Below are positions 16,507 to 24,347 of a DNA stretch of 64,000 nucleotides, one piece after another. Below the pieces are notes generated by a model. The model saw nothing but the letters and a program-made list of their open reading frames with translations. It did no database searches and was not told the DNA's origin. This stretch comes from Paractinoplanes ovalisporus (GTDB lineage: Bacteria; Actinomycetota; Actinomycetes; Mycobacteriales; Micromonosporaceae). The position numbers and the translations under genes were made by a program. The number at the start of each line of letters is the position of its first letter. Within the stretch, counting starts at the first letter, position 1. The stretch lies in the NCBI RefSeq assembly GCF_016834655.1, contig NZ_JAENHP010000013.1:124001-188000 (forward strand). Direction: 5' to 3'.

Positions 16507-18104
16507 TGGTTCTCCTTCCGGTCGTCGACCGCCCGCCACAACTCACCGCGGGTGAGGGAGCCGGCCACGGCCTCGATGTCATCGGCCATGTAGCGGTCCT
16601 CGCCGAGAGCCGGGGCGATCGATCGGGTCAGGTCGTAGGCGGCCCGCCCGGCCGCGCCGAGCCGGTCGCGGCGCCCGGCGACGTCCACCGCCTGGGCCGC
16701 GGCGAGCAGTTCGACGGCGAGGATGAGGTCGTTGTTGGCCAGCACCCGGCGGGCGTTGCGGGCCGCGATCAGGCCCATGCTGACGATGTCCTGGTTGTCG
16801 CCGTTGGACGGCACGCTCTGGATGCTGGCCGGGCCGATCGTGCGGTTCTCGGCCACGAGAGCGGTCGCCGGGTACTGCGCGCCGGCGAAACCGCTGTTGA
16901 GGCCGGGCTCGCCGGCGACCAGGAACTCCGGCAGCCCGTAGCTCAGGTGCCGGTTGAGCATCCGGTTGGTGCGCCGTTCGGAGAGCACGCCGAGCTGGGT
17001 CAGCGCGATCGTGAGGTAGTCCATGACGAAGGCGACCGGCTGACCGTGGAAGTTGGCGCCGTGGAAGACCTCACCGCCGGCGAAGAACAGCGGGTTGTCG
17101 TTGGCCGAGTTGAGCTCGATCTCGACCGTACGGCGGGCGTGCTCGACGGTGTCGCGCACCGCGCCCAGCACCTGCGGCACGGCCCGCAGCGAGTAGGCCT
17201 TCTGCAGATAGAAATCGGTGCGCTGGACCTCCTCGCCGGGCCGCTTGCGATCGGCGAACTGCTGCCGTAGTTCGGCGTGGCTCTCGGTCAGCCCGCTGCC
17301 GGCCAGCAGCTCCCGCATGTGCCGGGCCGACGCGATCTGGCCCGGGTGCGGTCGCGCGATGTCGTGGCCCTCGGGCTGGAACGGGCCGGTGGACCCGCGC
17401 AGCGCCTCGATCACGAGCGCGGCCACGATCTCGGCCTGCCGCACCTGCTCGTCCGCCCGCTCGACCAGCAACGCGCCCAAGCCGGTCATGGCCGACGTGC
17501 CGTTGATCAGGGCCAGGCCCTCCTTGAAGCGCAGCCGCAGCGGCTCGATCCCGTGTTCGCGGAGCACCGGGCCGGTCGGCACCGGCTTGCCGTCGCGCAG
17601 CACGTAGCCCTCGCCGATCAGCGTGGCGGCGATGTGCGAGAGCGGGGCCAGGTCGCCACTGGCCCCGAGCGACCCGATCTCGGGCACGGCCGGGACGATC
17701 CCGAGATTGAGGTACGACTGGAGGCGCGTGATGATCTCGGGGCGTACCGCGGAGTGGCCCTTGGCCAAGGCGTTGAGCCGGGCGGCGACGATCGCCCGGG
17801 CCTCCACGGCCGGGAACAGCGGCCCGACCCCGGCACTGTGGCTACGGACCAGGTTGGTCTGCAGCTCCGTCTCCTTCGACGGATCGACCATCATGTAGAT
17901 CATCTCGCCGTAGCCGGTGGTCACCCCGTAGACGGGCACCCCGGCGCGGACGGTCTTCTCGAACTGTTCACGGCTGAACCGGGCGGCGTGCAACGCGTCG
18001 GCCGGCACGGCACAGGGCGCGCCGGCCTCGGCGATCCGGCGCACCGCGGCGGTGTTCAGCGTCGCGCCGTCGAGCACGACCTCAGCGGTCTGGTCATGGG
18101 TCAT
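16503..18104 (-). CDS. MIO-dependent tyrosine 2,3-aminomutase (SgcC4-like)
   Basis: A 533-residue histidine-ammonia-lyase-fold enzyme. The MIO triad Ala148-Ser149-Gly150 lies in GSLGASGDLAPLSH. The catalytic Tyr59 is in VYGVTTGYG, and ELNSANDNPLFF supplies the Asn/Asp of the active site. Length and context match SgcC4, which turns L-tyrosine into (S)-beta-tyrosine. ATG 18104 overlaps the NRPS stop (ATGA); an in-frame extension upstream lies inside the NRPS gene and is rejected. Mutase and lyase cannot be told apart by sequence alone here. The halogenase/NRPS/C-domain operon favours the mutase. Confidence 0.92.
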   Translation of the reverse strand: MTHDQTAEVVLDGATLNTAAVRRIAEAGAPCAVPADALHAARFSREQFEKTVRAGVPVYGVTTGYGEMIYMMVDPSKETELQTNLVRSHSAGVGPLFPAVEARAIVAARLNALAKGHSAVRPEIITRLQSYLNLGIVPAVPEIGSLGASGDLAPLSHIAATLIGEGYVLRDGKPVPTGPVLREHGIEPLRLRFKEGLALINGTSAMTGLGALLVERADEQVRQAEIVAALVIEALRGSTGPFQPEGHDIARPHPGQIASARHMRELLAGSGLTESHAELRQQFADRKRPGEEVQRTDFYLQKAYSLRAVPQVLGAVRDTVEHARRTVEIELNSANDNPLFFAGGEVFHGANFHGQPVAFVMDYLTIALTQLGVLSERRTNRMLNRHLSYGLPEFLVAGEPGLNSGFAGAQYPATALVAENRTIGPASIQSVPSNGDNQDIVSMGLIAARNARRVLANNDLILAVELLAAAQAVDVAGRRDRLGAAGRAAYDLTRSIAPALGEDRYMADDIEAVAGSLTRGELWRAVDDRKENQ

Positions 18105-21100
18105 GGAGAGGTGTTCCCCTTCGGGTCGGGCGGGATGTCGGCACCCGCGTGGGCCGCCGTCGCGGCCATACCGGCGACGGTCGGTGCGTCCAGCAGGTCG
18201 GGCAGGGCGACGGTGACGCCGAGCGTCCGCCGGATGGCGACGGCCAGCCGGAGCAGTGCCAGCGAGTCGCCTCCGGCAGTGAAGAAGTTGGTGTCCGGGC
18301 TGTCCGCGGCGATGCCGGTGGCGGCCCAGATTCCGGCCATCCGGCGGTCGGCGTCCGAGGGGGGCCGGTCGGCGCTGGTCGCGGTCCGGGGCAGGCGGGA
18401 ACGGTCGACCTTGCCGACGGCCGTCCGCGGGATGCCGTCCGCGGTGTGGAGCTCGAGCCGCAGCATCGCGGGTCCGAACCGGCGCAGCAGGTGCCGCCGC
18501 CAGGCCGCGGGGTCGGGTTCGGGGCCCGCGACGACATAGCCGGCCAGACCCTCGACCAGGCCACCGGGACCGGCCACCGGCAGCACGACGCAATCGGCGA
18601 CCGAGGGCAGTTCGGCCAGCGCGGCCTCCACCGCCGACAGCTCGATCCGGATTCCGGCCAGCTTCACCTGGTGGTCGCCGCGGCCCTCGAACTCGATCGA
18701 GCCGGTGAATCCGGACCGGGCCAGGTCGCCCGTGCGATAGGTCGGCGTGCCGTCGCGCAGGCCCGCGACCGGACGGAACACGGTGCGCGGCCCGGCGTCG
18801 GCACCGAGATAGGAGCGGATCGCGTACGGGCTGCGGACGACCAGCTCGCCGCGCACGCCGGGCGGGCAGGGCCGGTCGCGTTCGTCGAGCACCAGCACGT
18901 GCCGCCCGTCGATGGCCCGTCCGATCGGCACCACACCCGGCGGGTCCCCCGGGCCGATCTCGTGCCACGTGGCGGCGACGGTCTCGGTGGGGCCATAGAC
19001 GTTGAGCAGCCGCGCCCCGGGCAGCGCCGAGGCCAGCCCGGCGGCCACCGCGGCCGGTGTGGCCTCCCCCATCAGCACCAGCACGGCGAGCCCGGCCGGC
19101 CCCCCGTCGGCGCGGAAGGCGCGCAGCAGTTCCCGTGCGAAACTCGGCACGGTCTGCAGGGCGGTGATCCGCCGCTCGGCCAGCCACCGCGCGAATCGCT
19201 CCGGATGCGGCCGCACCTTGGCCGGAACCGGGCAGAGGGTGCCCCCGGCGACCAGGATCGCGAACGTCTCGCAGATGCTCGGGTCGTGTTCGACGGCGGC
19301 CCACTGGCCCAGCCGCGAATCCGGGCCCAGTCGCATCGCCCCGCCCAGCCAGAGGGCGAACTGGGCCAGCGCCGCGTGGGTCTGGGCGATCCCTTTCGGC
19401 CGTCCGGTCGACCCGGAGGTGAAGGCCGCGTAGGCGAGTCCGTCCGCGGCCGGCTCGTCCCGGTCGAACGGCAGCCCGTCCGGCGGGTCCGGCACGGTCA
19501 GCGTCACGCCGTCATGCCGTCCGGCCAGCTCGTCGGCGGCCGGGTCGGTGTCGAGCAGCAGCAGCTCGGGACGTAACCCGGCCAGCACCTGCCGGGCCCG
19601 GGCGGTCACGCCGCCGGGAGCCAGCCAGGTCACGTGGCCGCCGGCCCGCAGGACGGCGAGGGTGGTGGCGACCTGGGCGGCGCCGGGCGACATGCGAACC
19701 GCCGCCGCGGCTCCCGGCCGCAACCCGTTGGCGCACAACCAGGCCGCCAGCCGTCCACTGCGCTCCCACAGCTCGGCGAACGTGGTCCGGGCGCCGTCGT
19801 CAACGGCCACGGCGCCGGGCTCGCTCCGGACCCGGTCGCGGATCAGGGCGACCACGGTGGTGCCGGCGGCGGGCCGGGGCGCCGGCTCGCTCGGCGGTGC
19901 GGACGCGAGCGGAAGGTCACCGACGGTCCGGCCCGGGTCGGCGACCGCGGCTTCCAGCAGGGTCGCCAGTTGAGCGGGCAGGCCCTCGGCCTCGGCGTGG
20001 GCGAGATGCCCGACGGGCGCGGCGAGTTCGCCGGCGACGGTGCCGTCACGCAGGTCGACGTGCAGCGCCAGGCCGGGGAAGGGCGGGGCCGCGCTGCCGC
20101 GGACAGTGGTCACGCGCAGGCCCGGCACCTCGGGGGCGACCGGGTCGGCGGCGACGGTCAGCAGCACGTCGCAGAGCGGCTGGCCGCTGCGGTCGCGAGC
20201 CGGCGCGGCCGCACGGACCGCCGCCGGGAACGGTAGCGCGTGCCGCAGGGCCTCGTGCGCCTGCGTGGTCAGCAGCCGGACGGCCTGGTGGAACGGCATG
20301 TCGTCCCGCACCACCGGCAGCACCGGGCGCAGCGTGGTGAACGACCCGACGGTGTCGGCGTCGGCCGGACCGCGCAGCGAGAGCGGGACGCCGGCCACCA
20401 CGCCGTACCGGCCGTGCCGGTCGAGCAGCACCTGCAGACCGGCGAGGAGCACGGTCGCGACCGTGGCACCCTCCGCTCGGGCGAGACCGCGCAACCCGGC
20501 GGCCAGCCCGCTGCCCCAGTCGAAGGCCACCGTCCGCATCGGGCCGGGCCGCACCGCCGGCGCCTGCCGCGCCGGGCGGACACCCCGCAGCTGCTCGGCC
20601 CACCAGCGCGCCCGCTGCAGCCCGGAGGCGCCGGCACGCCCGCCCACCGCCGCGGCGGCCACCGCGGTCCGGCCGGTGAGGATCTCGCCGGCCAGCACGG
20701 TGAGCGAGTCCTCGTCGGCTACGGCCCGGTGCGCGGCCAGCACCAGCAGGTGGCGCGCCGGAGCGACGGTCATCACGGTCAGGCGCGCGACCGGGCCGGT
20801 GGCCAGGCTCAGCGGCTCGCGTTCGGCGGCGCCGGGACGGTCACCACGGGCGACCCGGTAGGCGTCCGGGTGCGGCGCCTCGGCGCACCGGGCGACCGGC
20901 ACGCCGTCACGATCGTCCACTGTGGTTCGCAATGCGGCGTGGCGGAGCTGGGCCGCTTCCCAGGCCGCGCGCACGGCCGGCACATCGAGCGGACCGTCGA
21001 CGCGGAACGTGCGGGTGACGGTAAGCGCGACGTCCGGCGGGCAGAGCCGGCTCAGGAACCAGATGCCCGCCCCGACCTGGGAAAGCTCGTCGTGGTTCGT

Positions 21101-21139
21101 CACGTCAGCAGTCTTCTGGTGCGGCCGCGGCCGGCTCAC
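18101..21139 (-). CDS. NRPS with inactive-looking C domain, A domain and PCP
   Basis: A 1012-residue NRPS module. Residues 15-420 form a condensation-like domain whose HHxxxDG motif reads His137-Arg-Ala-Val-Ala-Asp-Glu, losing the second His and the Gly. The A domain follows (about 430-900), with FTSGSTGRPKG, NVYGPTETVAA, YRTGDLARSGF and the GIPRTAVGKVDRS lysine motif. The PCP Ser959 is in FFTAGGDSLALL. C-1027 has discrete A (SgcC1) and PCP (SgcC2) proteins, so this fusion is different. Probably activates beta-tyrosine. GTG 21139 was used; GTG 21103 (VTNHDELSQ) is equally plausible, as both have weak ribosome binding sites. First gene of the six-gene operon. Confidence 0.9.
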   Translation of the reverse strand: MSRPRPHQKTADVTNHDELSQVGAGIWFLSRLCPPDVALTVTRTFRVDGPLDVPAVRAAWEAAQLRHAALRTTVDDRDGVPVARCAEAPHPDAYRVARGDRPGAAEREPLSLATGPVARLTVMTVAPARHLLVLAAHRAVADEDSLTVLAGEILTGRTAVAAAAVGGRAGASGLQRARWWAEQLRGVRPARQAPAVRPGPMRTVAFDWGSGLAAGLRGLARAEGATVATVLLAGLQVLLDRHGRYGVVAGVPLSLRGPADADTVGSFTTLRPVLPVVRDDMPFHQAVRLLTTQAHEALRHALPFPAAVRAAAPARDRSGQPLCDVLLTVAADPVAPEVPGLRVTTVRGSAAPPFPGLALHVDLRDGTVAGELAAPVGHLAHAEAEGLPAQLATLLEAAVADPGRTVGDLPLASAPPSEPAPRPAAGTTVVALIRDRVRSEPGAVAVDDGARTTFAELWERSGRLAAWLCANGLRPGAAAAVRMSPGAAQVATTLAVLRAGGHVTWLAPGGVTARARQVLAGLRPELLLLDTDPAADELAGRHDGVTLTVPDPPDGLPFDRDEPAADGLAYAAFTSGSTGRPKGIAQTHAALAQFALWLGGAMRLGPDSRLGQWAAVEHDPSICETFAILVAGGTLCPVPAKVRPHPERFARWLAERRITALQTVPSFARELLRAFRADGGPAGLAVLVLMGEATPAAVAAGLASALPGARLLNVYGPTETVAATWHEIGPGDPPGVVPIGRAIDGRHVLVLDERDRPCPPGVRGELVVRSPYAIRSYLGADAGPRTVFRPVAGLRDGTPTYRTGDLARSGFTGSIEFEGRGDHQVKLAGIRIELSAVEAALAELPSVADCVVLPVAGPGGLVEGLAGYVVAGPEPDPAAWRRHLLRRFGPAMLRLELHTADGIPRTAVGKVDRSRLPRTATSADRPPSDADRRMAGIWAATGIAADSPDTNFFTAGGDSLALLRLAVAIRRTLGVTVALPDLLDAPTVAGMAATAAHAGADIPPDPKGNTSP

Positions 21140-21265
21140 CTCATGACGTGCGCGGTGGCCGGGTCGCTGCGCATGCGCGGAGATGCCCGCCGGCCGGGTC
21201 TGCGCCGACCCTGACTACGAGCGGTGGCAACGCCTCCGCCGGGCCCGAGAAACAGGAGCAGCCAG
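21140..21265. promoter_or_regulatory. Divergent promoter region, NRPS operon and discrete PCP
   Basis: 126 bp between the leftward NRPS operon and the rightward PCP gene. It ends in CAGGAG (about 21253) serving the PCP. No operator was recognised. Confidence 0.4.
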
Positions 21266-21532
21266 ATGAGGGACGAGATCATCCCGGTCGCCACCGAACG
21301 GCACCGGGACGACATGGAGCGACGCATCGCGGGCATCTGGCGCGACGTGCTCGGGACGGGCGACGCCGGCACGTTCCTCGAACTGCACGGCCAGTCCATC
21401 TCGGCGGTCCGGATCGTCGCCCGCATCGAGGACGAGCTCGGCCTCGACGTGGACGTGGCCGTCCTCTTCGACGACCCCGACCTGCCCGCCTTCATCGACG
21501 CGGTGCTCGCCGCCCCGGCGGACCGCGATTGA
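21266..21532 (+). CDS. Discrete acyl/peptidyl carrier protein
   Basis: An 88-residue carrier protein. The phosphopantetheine Ser lies in FLELHGQSISAVRIVARIEDELG, where the usual GGDS is HGQS. The remaining helices (VDVAVLFDDPDLPAFIDAVL) fit a PCP. It resembles free PCPs such as SgcC2, yet the neighbouring NRPS already carries its own PCP. It may be the carrier on which halogenation and hydroxylation happen, or serve another thioester step. ATG 21266 follows AGGAG. Confidence 0.85.
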   Translation: MRDEIIPVATERHRDDMERRIAGIWRDVLGTGDAGTFLELHGQSISAVRIVARIEDELGLDVDVAVLFDDPDLPAFIDAVLAAPADRD

Positions 21533-21599
21533 CCGGCGGTGGCCGCCGGGGAGGACGGGCCCCGGCGGCCACCGCCCCGACGTGCGCGGGAGGCACGGC

Positions 21600-21806
21600 A
21601 TGTGGGTCATCAAGCTCTACGACCTGGCCACGGGCCATCTTCAGGTGCTAGCCGAAGTAGCCGACGCCGAGTGCGCGGGCCGGTGGATGGCCGAGTTCGC
21701 CCACGGCGGGCTCGGCACCGGCGAGGTCCTTTACGACGGGCCGTCCGGGGCCGGGGCCGTCACTACCGCTCCGGGGCTACGGCCCGATCCCGTTGCGCCT
21801 CGCTGA
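21600..21806 (+). CDS. Small protein of unknown function
   Basis: A 68-residue protein beginning MWVIKLYDLATGHLQVLAEV with GGGAGG well placed upstream. I do not recognise a family. The first 50 residues look like a compact alpha/beta fold and the tail is Pro/Ala-rich. It is co-directional with the discrete PCP (67 bp gap) and overlaps the convergent FAD monooxygenase by 44 bp. It is not MbtH-like (no NPFDD or WP motifs). The overlap and short length keep confidence moderate. Confidence 0.55.
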   Translation: MWVIKLYDLATGHLQVLAEVADAECAGRWMAEFAHGGLGTGEVLYDGPSGAGAVTTAPGLRPDPVAPR

Positions 21807-23130
21807 GCGGGCGCGCGACGACGAAGTCGGCCCGGCCGGTGATCAGCGCCAACGTGATCCGGCCGGGCCAGGGGTCGGACGCGGACGCGGGTACGACGAT
21901 GCCGACCGGCACGCCGTCACCGATCTCGTCGGCCGTGCGGAGCATGCGGTGCCACCAGCCGTCCCGTTCGAGTTCCGGACGCACCAACACGGCCGGACCG
22001 GTGTCCGGCCCCGGTGATTTCCAGGCCAGTTCGGCGGCGCGCAGCGCGCCCGGGCAGCGGCGGCGCAGGGCGTCGTAGGTCATCGCGGGCGTACGGGTCA
22101 GGAAGTGCAGACCGAATTGCTCCACCGGGCGCCGCATCCGCCGGCCGAACGTCTCCCACCAGAGCATGCTCGGTTCGGCCCAGCGTTGCAGGCGCTCCAC
22201 CTCGGGCCGCCGCCGCTGCTCGTAGAGAGCGAAGGCCGCCTCGGCCGAGTCCTCCCCGGCCAGCGCCAGCCCGAGTTCGAGGGCATCCTCGAGCGCCATC
22301 CGGGTGCCCGACCCGACGGTGAAGTGTGCGGTGTGCGCGGCGTCGCCGAGCAGGACCGTACGCCCGGCCGACCACCGCTCGTTGCGCACCACCGGGAACC
22401 GGCGCCAGCGGCTCGTCGCACCGGTCAAGGGGCGGCCGCCGAGCGGGCCCCGGAACACGTGGGCCAGCGTCCGCAGATCATCCTCGCCGACCGCCCCACC
22501 CCATCCGGCCCGCCGGAACGTCGACGAGTCCATCTCGACGACGGCGGTGCTCTTCCCCTCGGCATACGCGTAGAGGTGCAGCGCCATCGGTCCCCACGCG
22601 GTCTCCTCAAAAGCCATCACCGCGGCGTCGCCCGGGTCGGCCGGCGTGCCCAACCAGGCAAACCACGATTTCCCCGTACGGACGGAGGTGCCGAACCCGC
22701 CCCCGGCCGCCTCCCGATGTGCGGAGGCGGCGCCGTCAGCCACCGCCACCACGTCACCCTCGGCCTCGCCCGGCGCCACCGGTTGTCCGAAATGGACGCG
22801 GGCACCCGCCTCGACGGCTCCGTCGTGGAGCGCGCTCAGCAATGCTCCGCGCGACACCGCCGCGACCTCGAACCCTTCGTAGCGGACGGATCCGGTCGGG
22901 GTACGCACCTCGATCGCGCGCTGCGCCACCGCCGCGTCCATGATCCGCCGGTGCAGGTCCGTATCGTGCCCGGCCAGATTCCGCAGGGTGCGCGCCGACA
23001 GGCTCACCCCGAAACCGGCGTCCGCGCCGGCCGGACGCCGCTCATGGACGTCCACCACCGACGTGGGGTCGTGCCGGGCCAGGGTCCGGGCCAGCAGCAG
23101 CCCGGCCGGGCCGGCACCGATGATCGTCAC
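21763..23130 (-). CDS. FAD-dependent aromatic hydroxylase, salicylyl/anthraniloyl-CoA monooxygenase-like
   Basis: A 455-residue class A flavoprotein hydroxylase. The N-terminal motif is VTIIGAGPAGLLLARTLA. VLLGDAAHTAHFTVGSGTRMALEDALEL is the GD motif, and the MTYDALRRRCPGAL block is like salicylyl-CoA 5-hydroxylase and the N-terminal half of anthraniloyl-CoA monooxygenase. That suggests a CoA- or carrier-bound aryl substrate, consistent with the aryl-CoA ligase at 29374. GTG 23130 starts exactly at the FAD fold; upstream codons have no homology. It is divergent from the methyltransferase-PKS-ligase operon, so it probably tailors the same aryl acid. Confidence 0.82.
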   Translation of the reverse strand: MTIIGAGPAGLLLARTLARHDPTSVVDVHERRPAGADAGFGVSLSARTLRNLAGHDTDLHRRIMDAAVAQRAIEVRTPTGSVRYEGFEVAAVSRGALLSALHDGAVEAGARVHFGQPVAPGEAEGDVVAVADGAASAHREAAGGGFGTSVRTGKSWFAWLGTPADPGDAAVMAFEETAWGPMALHLYAYAEGKSTAVVEMDSSTFRRAGWGGAVGEDDLRTLAHVFRGPLGGRPLTGATSRWRRFPVVRNERWSAGRTVLLGDAAHTAHFTVGSGTRMALEDALELGLALAGEDSAEAAFALYEQRRRPEVERLQRWAEPSMLWWETFGRRMRRPVEQFGLHFLTRTPAMTYDALRRRCPGALRAAELAWKSPGPDTGPAVLVRPELERDGWWHRMLRTADEIGDGVPVGIVVPASASDPWPGRITLALITGRADFVVARPLSEAQRDRAVAPER

Positions 23131-23300
23131 GCGTCGCCTGCCGCCTCGGGAGAGCACATCTCGATCGTGCGGCCGGGCCGGACACGTGCGCACCCGCGCC
23201 TGTGCGCAAGGCGGGTCCGCTCGCATCCCGGAAGGTGAAACGCCCCGGCCGGCCGCCCGACGATCGGTGCAATTGCCCCGGCCACCCGAAGCGGAGAACT
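23131..23300. promoter_or_regulatory. Divergent promoter region for aryl-acid genes
   Basis: 170 bp between the leftward hydroxylase and the rightward methyltransferase-PKS-ligase operon. GCGGAG precedes the rightward ATG. No clear promoter boxes were assigned. Confidence 0.4.
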
Positions 23301-24347
23301 ATGCCCACCGACCGCCACATCACCCTGCCGGAAGCCGACTACCTGCGGATCCTGGTGCACGGGGCCACCGCGTTCGAACTGGTACGCACCGGTCTCGAAC
23401 TCGACCTGTTCGAGCACATCGAAGCGGCCGGCGGGCTCGACGTGACCGGTGCCGCCGCCGCGCTGGGCGTGGCCGGACAGCCCGCCCGCGTGCTGCTGCT
23501 CGGACTGACCAGCCTGCGCCTGCTGGAGCGGCACGACGGCCGGTACGTGAACACGCCGCTCGTCCGCGAGAAGCTGCTACGGGACTCGCCGCGCTACCTC
23601 GGCGCCCTCATCGACGTGCAGGCGCGAGTGATCAACGCGGCCATGCCGGATCTGGCCGAGTCGGTCCGGCGCGACACCAACGTCGGGCTGCGCAGCATCG
23701 ACGGGCCCGGCGGCACCCTCTACGAGCGGCTGACCGCCCACCCCGAGTTGCAGGAGGTCTTCTACGCCAACATGGGTGACGCCTCCCGCAAGTCGGTCGC
23801 GCTGCTGCTCGACGGCTACGACTTCACCGGCGTCCGCAACGTGCTCGATCTCGGCGGCGGCGACGGCGCGAACAGCCGGGCCCTGCTCGCCCGCTACCCG
23901 GACCTGACGGCCACGCTGCTCGACCACGAGAAGGTCGTCGGCATCGCCCGCGACCGCACCACCGACCCCGACGTGCGACGACGGATGCGGTTCGTGCCCG
24001 GTGAGATGTTCCGCGACCCGATCCCGACCGGCCACGACGCGATCCTGATCTGCCACATCTTCGAGATCTGGGCCCTGTCGCGCAGTGTCGAGCTGCTGCG
24101 CCGCTGCCACGCCGCGTTGCCCGAGGGCGGCGCCTGCCTGATCTACAACTTCGTCTCCGACGACGCCGGGACCGGCCCGATGAGCGCGGGCCTGGTCTCG
24201 CCCTATTTTCTGACCCTGGCCTCCGGCGAGGGCATGGCCTACAGCGCCGCTGACATGGCCGACGCCCTGACCGAGGCCGGTTTTGCCAAGGTCGAGCGTC
24301 ACGACCGGCTGGGCTACAGCCACGCCCTGGTGGTGGGCCGCAAATGA
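23301..24347 (+). CDS. SAM methyltransferase, NcsB1/MdpB1-like
   Basis: A 348-residue two-domain methyltransferase. The N-terminal helical dimerisation/winged-helix part includes LFEHIEAAGGLDVTGAAAALGV. The C-terminal SAM domain has NVLDLGGGDGANSRALLARYP (about residues 177-197). The family contains NcsB1 (naphthoate O-methyltransferase) and MdpB1 (a C-methyltransferase on the salicylate of maduropeptin), which cannot be separated by eye. It is coupled by ATGA to the iterative PKS, so the aryl acid is its likely substrate. ATG 23301 follows GCGGAG. Confidence 0.85.
   Translation: MPTDRHITLPEADYLRILVHGATAFELVRTGLELDLFEHIEAAGGLDVTGAAAALGVAGQPARVLLLGLTSLRLLERHDGRYVNTPLVREKLLRDSPRYLGALIDVQARVINAAMPDLAESVRRDTNVGLRSIDGPGGTLYERLTAHPELQEVFYANMGDASRKSVALLLDGYDFTGVRNVLDLGGGDGANSRALLARYPDLTATLLDHEKVVGIARDRTTDPDVRRRMRFVPGEMFRDPIPTGHDAILICHIFEIWALSRSVELLRRCHAALPEGGACLIYNFVSDDAGTGPMSAGLVSPYFLTLASGEGMAYSAADMADALTEAGFAKVERHDRLGYSHALVVGRK

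Noticed and set aside
16503..19304. In-frame N-terminal extension of the aminomutase to 933 residues
   Set aside because: The extension lies within the NRPS gene in another frame; the ATGA overlap at 18104 gives a normal-length enzyme.
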